From positions 620,001 through 684,000 of the forward strand of contig CAJRBF020000001.1 of NCBI GenBank assembly GCA_907165275.2: a stretch of DNA of 64,000 bases. The letters run 5' to 3'. Source of the stretch: Zygaena filipendulae (lineage: Eukaryota; Arthropoda; Insecta; Lepidoptera; Zygaenidae). Position numbers and translations under genes: made by a program. The notes under the pieces are model-generated. The model saw only the letters and a program-made list of their open reading frames with translations. It was not told where the DNA came from and searched no databases. Below, in pieces: positions 35,497 through 45,236 of the stretch (the stretch's first letter is position 1; every line of letters begins with the position of its first letter).

Positions 35497-36754
35497 TTTC
35501 TAGTTTTCACTGACTACTTATAATTACTACTACTACCTACTTATAATTATTAAATTACCCAACGCAGCACACGTGTCGCGACTCGCGTCGTATTGTAGTT
35601 GTACGCCGTGCGGACTTGTGATACGGGATTTACACTCGCGCCTCGTTCCTCGCCTCGTGGTTCGTCTTGTGGCCAGGTACGAGGCGCGAGTGTAAACGCT
35701 GTTTTATCGGCGTTTACACTCGCACCTCGTTCCTCGTCTTGTGCTTCGTTTCGTGGTGGGGTACGAGGTGCGAGTGTAAACGCTGCCTCGTCCCATCGCT
35801 CGTGCGTGCGACCGCGACCGCACGATCGATGGAAAAGAGACAAAAGAGCTGCGGCCTGCAGTGCGTTCAGTTCAGTTGTCTTTGAGCTAGCAACAAGGGA
35901 GGATGTCGAAGTGTTAGCGGCAACAAGACGACTTTGCTTACTGAGCTTTTACTACTACTCGATTAATTTTAATAAATGAAATCCTTACTTATTATTCTAA
36001 AAATCTTTATATTATAAAGTTTGTATGGATTGTATGGATGTTTGTTACGTTTTCACGCAAAAACTACTGAATGGATTTCAACTTTACAATATTTGAAACA
36101 ATATTTGAAACTTTACAATAAAACAGCTATAAAAATATCAAAAAATAATAATAATAGCTATAGATTCCTATTATCATATTATATATCTACTGTCTGCTAT
36201 CTGCTCTATAGGATTTTTTACCAAGCTTGGCTGATAATTATTGTATTAATATTGCGCCATCTATGTATTGCTAACAAAAGTTTTTTGAAATTTGAACTGT
36301 CCTGTGCCTGTATGTGAGTAATACAGGTTCTCGACGGTTAAAATTTCATTTATTCCTGAAATAATCAAGAGATGTCGTTAACCATTATTTTGTAAACGTC
36401 GAAAATTAAATGCATGTATAGGCTAATATTTTGATCTTGCTTCAAGTAGAAGTAATTCAGAATAACAGATAGGGTACTTTTTATCCCGGAATTCCCGCAG
36501 GATCTTTGAAATTAACGCGGATGACACCGCGGGGACACGCTAGAATATAATAGCTAGTAAAATAAATAAATAAAATAAATAATTAAACTTTAAATAAATA
36601 ATTTAAAAAAATAAAATAAATAAAATTGTCAATATCATCTTCTTCTGCGCCGGGTGTCATCGACTGTTTTTTGCGCAGGAGATGCTGTCGAAAGGTTTAT
36701 TGTTTAGTGCGGTTGGAGGTCTACATATCTATCTATCTATCTATAAAAGATAGA
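35497..36754. other. Upstream region of the six-exon gene, repeat-rich
   Basis: It holds the foldback at 35629-35782, a partial CTAG-type repeat near 36470-36540, and AAATAA-rich low complexity at 36550-36630. No coding region is supported; frames across the foldback are mirror artefacts of its palindromes. Confidence 0.5.
35629..35782. repeat. Two consecutive foldbacks with GTTTACACTCGC modules
   Basis: TTTACACTCGCGCCTCGT (35629-35646) pairs with its exact complement at 35679-35696. CGTTTACACTCGCACCTCGT (35711-35730) pairs exactly with 35763-35782. Both centres are GC-rich and carry CGTTCCTCG and CTTGTG. The same module recurs at 37590-37910. Probably a small foldback or MITE family; it lies just upstream of the ATG at 35496, where it could affect transcription. 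Confidence 0.85.
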
Positions 36755-36850
36755 AAGAATCCGCGATTCTGTACATTGAATATTTTTAACAAAAACTGAC
36801 AGGGGACGGAACGGAGCGGACGGACGGGGGGGGGGGGGGAAGAGTAAACA
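36721..36850. repeat. ATCT microsatellite and G-run
   Basis: A short (ATCT)n run at 36727-36745 precedes a Helitron-like copy, and a run of about 13 G at 36826-36838 lies inside it. Confidence 0.8.
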
Positions 36851-37074
36851 AGCACAAAAAAAGGGTTTTTAAAAATCTTTTCTGTCTTTCTGTCTGTTCA
36901 CGATAATCTCCGAATCTACTGAACAGATTGTCATGCGGTTTAGGATTAAGCTCAACCTGGAGTTACATAGGCTTTGTTTCATTGAAATCGGATGTCGGGA
37001 AAAGAAGTTGTTGTATAAAAAGAAGTTGTTGTATAGAAACTTTTCGCGCGGGTGAAACCGTGGGGCACAGCTAG
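36755..37074 (+). mobile_element. Helitron-like non-autonomous element 1
   Basis: It shares the start word GAATCCGCGATTCTGTACAT and the end GGTGAAACCGTGGGGCACAG-CTAG-T with the elements at 37095-37383 and 40012-40301. Internal words TCTGTCTGTC, GATAATCTCCGAATCTACTG and GTTTCATTGAAATCGG are also shared. The terminal CTAG before T and the hairpin just upstream fit a Helitron 3' end. It is non-coding. Confidence 0.6.
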
Positions 37075-37094
37075 TACTAATATAATAAAAGAGT

Positions 37095-37383
37095 AGAATC
37101 CGCGATTCTGTACATTGAAAATTTTTAACAAAAATTGACAGGGGACGATAAACGAAGAGTAACCAACTATAAAAAAAGGGGTTTTAAAAAATCTTTTCTG
37201 TCTGTCTGTCTCTCAGTTCGCGATAATCTCTGAATCTACTGAACGGATTGTCATGCGGTTTTCGCAGGTAGATTAAGCTTAGCCTGGATCTACATAGGCT
37301 TTGTTTAATTCAAATCGGATGTCAAGAAAAAAAGTTGTTACATAAAAACTTTTCACGCGGGTGAAACCGTGGGGCACAGCTAG
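37095..37383 (+). mobile_element. Helitron-like non-autonomous element 2
   Basis: Second member of the family, in direct orientation and only 20 bp after element 1. It ends CACAGCTAG followed by TTTC. Internal differences from element 1 are substitutions and short indels, so the two are not a recent duplication. Confidence 0.6.
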
Positions 37384-37586
37384 TTTCTTAATAAAATCTA
37401 GTCCATATAATGTTTACTTTTTGGTTATTTTTGTGGAATCTATGTTTGGGATCCCATATTATCGGTTTCTTTTAAAATAATTCTAGAAACCAAAACGTTT
37501 CTTGTTGCAAGTTACAACCAATCCAATTATGCAGTTTAAAAGCACACAACCATCGCGGCCCAAAGTTGAAACCCGACTGAAGCGAG
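37384..37586. other. AT-rich flank
   Basis: No gene or repeat recognised. Confidence 0.4.
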
Positions 37587-37912
37587 AACGCGAGTGTAAA
37601 CACCACGCTCGCTTTGACGCGAGGTCCTTTGACTCGTGACCAAAAAACCGCTCCGGAAGCGAGCGGTGCGAGTGACGAGGCGAACCACGCGGCGAGCCCC
37701 TAGCGCCTGTTCACACTCGCGCCTCGTCCTTCGCCCCGCACCCCTTGCTCCTTTTTCGTCCCTTTGACTCGTGACAAAAAAGCCGCTCCGGGGGACGCGA
37801 GCGGCACGAGCGACGAGGCGAACCACGCGGCGAGCGACGAAGCGCGAATGTAAACAGTCGCTCGGGGCTCGCCGCGTGGTTCGCCTCGTTGCTCGTACGC
37901 GAGTGTAAATGA
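37587..37912. repeat. GC-rich foldback with GTGTAAAC modules
   Basis: The module GCGAGTGTAAAC or variants occurs at 37590, 37844 and 37899 and inverted at 37708 (TTCACACTCGCGCCTCGT). AACCACGCGGCGAGC occurs at 37683 and 37821 and inverted at 37867. This is the same module family as 35629-35782. Long frames on the minus strand here come from GC-rich palindromes rather than genes. Confidence 0.75.
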
Positions 37913-40011
37913 CGCTTGAGTTGTGCGGGTGCATGCACGGTGCATGTCCGCCCCAAGCCCCAACGAAACGACGAATTGCTGTGGCAGTGTTGCCAACAAG
38001 GTATTTTGAATTTCGTTAAAAATCCGTCATAATGATTTATTTACGATTACTTTATCGGGTAAATCGTACGAGTAACATAGGCATTTTTTTGTGTGTATTA
38101 TAATGTAATAAAATTTCTTTTTACATATTTGACCCTATGTTTCTTGAAAAAAGTTGTTCAGTTTCATGGGCTGAACCAATCCTTAAAATTTGAAGAGTGA
38201 ATATTATAAATGCAAAGTCCGTTTGTTTGTTTGTTTGTTACGCCTTCACGTCTTAACTACTAAACAGATCATCATGAAATTTTACATTCGTTGTCAAGGG
38301 TACAGAGAAGGACAAGGTAGGGTACAATTTATCAAAAAAGGATATGTTCCCGAGCGATAGACAAAATACTATCCACACAGACGAAGTCGCGGGCGGCCGC
38401 GAGTATTTCTATAAAGGGAATAATTGAGGTAGATATAAACAAAAGTAGAGTTTTTTGGGATTGGCTATTTATTAGCTATCATTTGATACCCATATTGTTA
38501 TAACTAAAAAATATTGTTTATAAAAACCTACTGTAAAAGAAATTGACGGCGCGCGACGTTTAATTTTTTTTTTCGCTATTTATTGTGTATTGATGAACTG
38601 CATTTTATTTTTATTTGTTTAAAGTGTATTTCGTTTACAATAAAGATATCTATCTGTCTATCTATCTATCTATTGTTAGTAAAAGTACACTTGAAAGTTA
38701 TAACTTTCAAGTAGCTGCCTACCTTTACTAACAATAAATATTTTTTTCATCCCCCCACCTCGGAAAGGGTATTTTTGCTATTCAATATCTGAGTGCAAAA
38801 GCCGTTTTTATCTGATTTGAATTTAGAACATCGCGTGCACTAGGTATGTGATTTCAAAACATCATTAAATCTATTTACTTCCATCTCCATGGTGCCGAAT
38901 TTATCATACAATCTTTTTTTAAATTTTAAACTGAAATAAAAGCATGTTGTGATTGTATATGTTTTATGTTGCATGTAGTCATTTCCTCGCTGAGGGGGGA
39001 TGAAAAGTTACGTGTTGCACTTGAGTGCAAACCTTTTTGACCTTGTGCTCTTTTGATTCCCTCGCTAACGCTCAGGATTCTAATTTTTGAATCACTCGCT
39101 ACGCTCGTGATTCAATTTTAGAACCCTTCGCATGCTCGGTCATCAAAAATGAGCACGCGGTTAAAAAGCAACTTTGCACTCATGTATAACAAATAACTAT
39201 TTTTGATCTGCCAATTTTTTTTGTTTGCAAAAAAAAACAGCAGCGTAAGAATAACGGTAACTTAAAAAAATGGAGAGGTTTTATAGATTGAATTTGCATA
39301 AAATTTCAAATGTTTTCGGAACTGTTACTACTCAGCTGATGTTGTGTATTATAGAATTATAGAACACTTAATTCCATTTCAGTAGACACCCCAGAATCAT
39401 TTATAGGGTTCATAAAATTCTAAAATTAGAAGTTTATATCTAATGGCGGTAGCTTCTCGGCCTATTTATAAGTTTTATACAAAACGCTCAAGGGTGACAT
39501 CCTCTCTTATCATGTTCAGTAGTGTCGAAATATCATGAAAATAAAAAAACCTTTTGCGGATGCGAAAACACGGTACCACCCAGAATCTACAGGACTATTA
39601 TTCGTCACGCTAAAAACATCCGGACATAATAGGCACACAAAATGTCTAAAAACGTTTAACTGCACTCAAAACTATTCCCGTCATTAAATCCGTTAGCCGT
39701 CAAAATGTAATAGAAAGAAAAAGGGCAAAAAGGTGTTAATCTGGCAACTCTAAGTTGTATCGTTCGGCGGAACGGTATGACGTCACGTCAAATTACAATA
39801 TAGTTTAGTAAAATCTCAAAGATGTTTCGTAAAATCAATATTCTAATTAAGTAAGGTAACAAATAGGTATATATTGGTGACAAAAAACGGTTCTTGATAT
39901 CGGCTGCCTAAAGCGGACCCTACACGCAGGCTTAATACTGTGATCCATGCAACAGTATTTTATCAGGGGCATAATCAATATTATCAATATACATCTATAC
40001 TATAATAAAAG
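37913..40011. other. Non-coding stretch with minor repeats
   Basis: No gene is supported. Contents: a decayed CTAG-family repeat at 38215-38400; a (TATC)n microsatellite at 38645-38675; a palindrome TACACTTGAAAGTTATAACTTTCAAGTA at 38688-38715 region, flanked by TTAGTAAAAG / CTTTACTAAC; and 38985-39190, which has small inverted words (TTGCACTTGAGTGCAA, CGCTACGCTCGTGATTCA) and looks like a decayed foldback. Confidence 0.5.
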
Positions 40012-40301
40012 AGTAGAATCCGCGATTCTGTACATTGAATATTTTTACCTAAAATTGAGAGGGGTGATAAAAGAAGAGTAACCAACCACAAAAAAAAGTT
40101 TTTAAAATTCTTTTCTGTCTGTCTGTCTGTCTGTTCGCGATAATCTCCGGATCTACTGAACCGATCGTCATGCGGTTTTCACAGGTAGATTAAGCTCAAC
40201 CTGGAGCTACATAAAGGCTTTGTTTCATTCAAATCGGTTGTCGGGAAAAAAAGTTGTTACGTAAAACCTTTCACACGGGTGAAACCGCGGGGCACAGCTA
40301 G
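40012..40301 (+). mobile_element. Helitron-like non-autonomous element 3
   Basis: Third full member, starting AGTAGAATCCGCGATTCTGT and ending GGTGAAACCGCGGGGCACAG-CTAG-T. The end hairpin has an intact CGGGTGAAACCG type stem. It lies directly beside the satellite array. Confidence 0.6.
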
Positions 40302-40384
40302 TATTATAATAAAGCTGTAACAGGTCGCTGTCAGTACCTACATTGAAGATATTTGAGAAAAAACTTTTATTGGGGACCATTATT

Positions 40385-43144
40385 AAACTTTATTAAACTC
40401 GGACTGTTATTTAAACAAAAGTACTTTGTTGAATTTATTTACAAGCTTGCGTAAAATTAACATATTTCTAATGTCAAATATATTAAATGTATCTCGTAAT
40501 TTGTGTCAAGTAAAATCAATTTTCAAATTTGTTAGTTTTTACGAACAACTTTAGTAGAGTAGCAAGCGCCGCCTTTCGGAAATTTGGAGAACTGTTTTGC
40601 TTAACTCGTATTGTTGTTAAAACAAAAGTTATTTGTTGGTTTTATTGACAAGTTTGTGTAAAATGTATATATTTCTAATGTCAAATACATTAAACGTATC
40701 TCATGATTTGTGTCAAGTAAAATCCACTATCGAGTTTGTTAATGTTACGAACAACTTTAGTAGAGTAGCAAGCGTCACCTGTCGGAAATTAGGAAAACTG
40801 TTTTGCTAAACTTGTACTGTTGTATAAACAAAAGTACTCTGTTGAATTTATTTACAAGCTTGCGTAAAATTAACATATTTCTTATGTCAATTATATTAAT
40901 TGTATCTCATAATTTGTGTCAAGTAAAATCAATTTTCAAATTTGTTAGTTTTTACGAACAACTTTAGTAGAGTAGCAAGTGCCACCTTTCGGAAATTTGG
41001 AGAACTGTTTTGCTTAACTCGTATTGTTGTTAAAACAAAAGTTATTTGTTGATTTTATTAACAAGCTTGTGTAAAATGTATATATTTCTAATGTCAAATA
41101 AATTAAACGTATCTCATGATTTGTGTCAAGTAAAATCCACTATCGAGTTTGTTAATGTTACGAACAACTTTAGTAGAGTAGCAAGCGTCACCTGTCGGAA
41201 ATTAGGAAAACTGTTTTGCTAAACTTGTACTGTTGTATAAACAAAAGTACTCTGTTGAATTTATTTACAAGCTTGCGTAAAATTAACATCTTTCTTATGT
41301 CAATTATATTAATTGTATCTCATAATTTGTGTCAAGTAAAATCAATTTTCAAATTTGTTAGTTTTTACGAACAACTTTAGTAGAGTAGCAAGCGCCGCCT
41401 TTCGGAAATTTGGAGAACTGTTTTGCTTAACTCGTATTGTTGTTAAAACAAAAGTTATTTGTTGGTTTTATTGACAAGTTTGTGTAAAATGTATATATTT
41501 CTAATGTCAAATACATTAAACGTATCTCATGATTTGTGTCAAGTAAAATCCACTATCGAGTTTGTTAATGTTACGAACAACTTTAGTAGAGTAGCAAGCG
41601 TCACCTGTCGGAAATTAGGAAAACTGTTTTGCTAAACTTGTACTGTTGTATAAACAAAAGTACTCTGTTTAATTTATTTACAAGCTTGCGTAAAATTAAC
41701 ACATTTCTTATGTCAATTATATTAATTGTATCTCATAATTTGTGTCAAGTAAAATCAATTTTCAAATTTGTTAGTTTTTACGAACAACTTTAGTAGAGTA
41801 GCAAGTGCCACCTTTCGGAAATTTGGAGAACTGTTTTGCTTAACTCGTATTGTTGTTAAAACAAAAGTTATTTGTTGATTTTATTAACAAGCTTGTGTAA
41901 AATGTATATATTTCTAATGTCAAATACATTAAACGTATCTCATGATTTGTGTCAAGTAAAATCCACTATCGAGTTTGTTAATGTTACGAACAACTTTAGT
42001 AGAGTAGCAAGCGTCACCTGTCGGAAATTAGGAAAACTGTTTTGCTAAACTTGTACTGTTGTATAAACAAAAGTACTCTGTTGAATTTATTTACAAGCTT
42101 GCGTAAAATTAACATATTTCTTATGTCAATTATATTAATTGTATCTCATAATTTGTGTCAAGTAAAATCAATTTTCAAATTTGTTAGTTTTTACGAACAA
42201 CTTTAGTAGAGTAGCAAGTGCCACCTTTCGGAAATTTGGAGAACTGTTTTGCTTAACTCGTATTGTTGTTAAAACAAAAGTTATTTGTTGATTTTATTAA
42301 CAAGCTTGTGTAAAATGTATATATTTCTAATGTCAAATACATTAAACGTATCTCATGATTTGTGTCAAGTAAAATCCACTATCGAGTTTGTTAATGTTAC
42401 GAACAACTTTAGTAGAGTAGCAAGCGTCACCTGTCGGAAATTTGGAGAACTGTTTTGCTTAACTTGTACTGTTGTATAAACAAAAGTACTCTGTTGAATT
42501 TATTTACAAGCTTGCGTAAAATTAACATATTTCTAATGTCAATTATATTAATTGTATCTCATAATTTGTGTCAAGTAAAATCAATTTGCAAATTTGTTAG
42601 TTTTTACGAACAACTTTAGTAGAGTAGCAAGCGCCACCTTTTGGAAATTTGGAAAACTGTTTTGCTTAACTCGTAGTGTTGTTAAAACAAAAGTTATTTG
42701 TTGATTTTATTGACAAGCTTGTGTAAAATGTATATATTTCTAATGTCAAATACATTAAACGTATCTCATGATTTGTGTCAAGTAAAATCCACTATCGAGT
42801 TTGTTAATGTTACGAATAACTTTAGTAGAGAAGCAAGCGTCACGTGTCTGAAATTTAGAGAACTGTTTTGCTAAACTCGGCTGTTATTTAAACAAAAGTA
42901 CTTTGTTGAATTTATTTACAAGCTTGCGTAAAATTGACATATTTCTAATGTCAAATATATTAAATGTATCTCGTAATTTGTGTCAAGTAAAATCAATTTT
43001 CATATTTGTTAGTTTTTACGAACAACTTTAGTAGAGTAGCAAGCGCCACCTTTCGGAAATTTGGAGAACTGTTTTGCTTAACTCGTATTGTTGTTAAAAC
43101 AAAAGTTATTTGTTGGTTTTATTGACAAGTTTGTGTAAAATGTA
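40385..43144. repeat. Higher-order satellite, 413-bp dimers
   Basis: Two related monomers of about 205-208 bp alternate. One contains AAAGTACTCTGTTGAATTTA and GTAAAATTAACAT; the other contains AAAGTTATTTGTTGATTTTA and GTAAAATGTATAT. Both share ACGAACAACTTTAGTAGAGT. The marker CTTGTACTG recurs at 40811, 41224, 41637, 42050 and 42463, exactly 413 bp apart, with diverged end dimers near 40398 and 42876. The small open frames in it are chance. Confidence 0.95.
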
Positions 43145-43619
43145 TACAAGCTGTTGTTTTGGTCAACAACGCCCGTCACAGAGGTGGTTGTACTAACGAT
43201 ACTGATGTCAAAAAAAATATAAAAAAAAATAATTATTTTTTCAAGGAAAATCCGAAAAAATTATTTATTTTGTTTATACAAGCGGGCGAGCCTACGCTAC
43301 CGGTCGTTGACCGCGCGGCGCGGCGCGCATCATATGGCATGCAATAGTACCTACGTACATAGTACCTACATACACCCCGCCTCGGTGGGAACGCGGGCGA
43401 ATGCGGCGGGGCGGGCGGGCGGCGGGGGCCGGGGGGCGCGGCGATGTGCCACCCCCGCCCGCCGGCGCTAGCGCCAGCGGCCAGCGCCAGGCGCCAGCCA
43501 GTCTGCCTCCCACAGCCGCGGCTATTGCGCGTGCGTTGTTTCTATGCTAAAATGGCTCGGTCGTTCGCAGGATTAACCAATAGTGAAATTTACGATTTAT
43601 TGAGTATTTAGTAATAGCG

Positions 43620-44140
43620 AAGATGAAGCGAATAGTGTGGCCGAGTGGAGTGCGACGTTTTCAACTCGTCCAAGTGAAACTCGTTACACCATAAGGACTG
43701 TTGTTTTTAGTCTCAGGGAATGGGTAACATTCGCTACACCTCGTCACACAACAGGTAGAGGTCAATCTGGGCTCCCTGTTAATGTTCAAGATGCAGTCCT
43801 TGAATACCTACTTTCGTGCGCAGCCGCGCGCGAATACCTACCTGGGATGCTGGGCGAAGCTTTGGCATTGACCATTTAACATCGGAGTTTGGTGATCGTT
43901 GGATAGGAAGAGGTGGACCCATACCGTGGCCACCACGTTCACCCGATCTAACTCAATTGGACTTTTATTTGTGGGGTGACGTAAAGTGGTACGCATGACG
44001 AATACGCCGACACATTAAAACAAGAGATACTGAACGCTTTAGAAGTGATTACGAAGAATGAAACTGTTTTATCGTGATTAAAAGACAATTTGCGATGTCG
44101 TGCTTCTGTGTGCATCGCGCAACGCGGTAGACACTGAACA
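43620..44140 (+). pseudogene. Mariner/Tc1-like transposase relic
   Basis: The frame segment WPPRSPDLTQLDFYLWGDVK at 43925-43990 is the region around the second catalytic aspartate of IS630/Tc1/mariner transposases (SPDLxxxDFxLWG). Downstream, in shifted frames, LKQEILNALE and an RRASVCI-like stretch resemble the C-terminal part. Stops and frame shifts are present and the N-terminal DNA-binding region is not convincing, so it is dead. Confidence 0.65.
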
Positions 44141-44159
44141 GATAAACCGTTAACGTAAA

Positions 44160-44635
44160 ATCAGTGTAAATAAAAAAAACTTTTAGAAGACTTCGTGTTA
44201 TGTGTAATCAATAATTTGTAAATCACGTTTAATGATTGTAAATAAGTTCGTTCACCTTTTTAAATACGCCAAAGGTACTTAATAACAGCGCCATAGAACT
44301 TTAATGGATATTATTAATGGATAAAAATGTCATTTCTAATTTAATAATTTCTAAATTATTCAGTTCCTTTGCCGGTCCTAAGCCCAGTAAAGTATGGAGG
44401 GAAAGAGAGTCTAAAATGTGTTGTTTACTTACCGTGATCTAAATAGGTAAAACGTTTGTGCAAAAGTAGGTACCTACCTAAGTAGGTACCGGCGACGACG
44501 CGACGCGCGATGTAGCTGCTCGTAGCGCGTAGATGTCGTAGCTCTAGTCTACGCGCTAAGGCTTTACCAATTACCATTTAATGTAAACATTTTTAGATAT
44601 CTTGTGCAGAGATTTTCTTTTAAATAATGTTCCGA
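44160..44635. other. Non-coding spacer
   Basis: AT-rich sequence with a palindromic GTAGGTACCTACCTAAGTAG word near 44466 and a CG-rich patch near 44490-44570. No gene seen. Confidence 0.5.
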
Positions 44636-44689
44636 ATTATAAAAAATATTTTTTTTTTATATTTTTTTTAGAACCCATATTAGTTATAT

Positions 44690-45236
44690 TACTACCTCCG
44701 TTACGCGCGTTGCTGACCAAAACAACATTCTGTATGTACACATCAAGAACGAAAAAACCGCAAAGGAAGTATGGAATCGGCTGAAAACGCTTTTTGATGA
44801 CTCCGGTTTCACGCGCAGAATCAGTTTGCTACGTCAGCTCATATCAGTCAGATTAGAAGACAGCGATTCTATGACTGCCTTTGTAACTCAGATGGTAGAT
44901 ACGGCACAAAAATTGAAAGGAACTGGATTCGAGATCACAGATGAGTGGGTTGGTTCATTATTGTTGGCAGGATTAAGCGAAAAATTTTCGCCAATGATAA
45001 TGGCCATTGAACATTCCGGCATGAACCGACGCCATTAAAGCTAAATTGCTTGACATGGAATCGGGTGCAGTTGGCAGCACTGACGGAGCATTTTTGTCGA
45101 GAGGTTGGCGGCAGCGTATTAAAAAGTGAGATGTCAATCCGTCAAAAGCGCAAACGTCAAATCTGAAGACGACAAAAATTATTCGGTGTTATCGTTGTAA
45201 ACAACAAGGACATTTTATGAATAAGTGCCCCCAGAA
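44690..45236 (+). pseudogene. Copia-type gag fragment
   Basis: A plus-strand frame resembles the central part of Ty1/Copia gag: KEVWNRLKTLF, FTRRISLLRQLISVRLED and LLLAGLSEKFSPM. The N-terminus is missing. A frame shift near 45024 ends the first open part, and similarity resumes in another frame (AIKAKLLDMES). A zinc knuckle CYRCKQQGHFMNKC follows at 45190-45232. The gene is inactive. Confidence 0.85.

Larger units (their letters stand above)
43145..44740. mobile_element. Inverted-repeat-bounded element with transposase relic
   Basis: Sequence at 43150-43240 (GTTGTTTTGGTCAACAACGC...AAAAAAAATATAAAAAAAA) recurs inverted at 44636-44725 (..GCGTTGCTGACCAAAACAAC) with moderate divergence. The left border interrupts a satellite unit. 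Between the arms are a very GC-rich block (43370-43520), a short frame starting at ATG 43552, and a decayed transposase. The right arm overlaps the point where Copia gag similarity begins, so the arms may instead be an inverted duplication of a Copia gag piece. Confidence 0.45.

Noticed and set aside
36021..36317. 98-aa frame near a CTAG-type repeat
   Set aside because: AT-rich low-complexity translation (poly-Asn/Lys), no motif.
37536..37999. Minus-strand frames of 81-132 aa
   Set aside because: They run through GC-rich foldback modules; the residues repeat with the palindromes and show no family.
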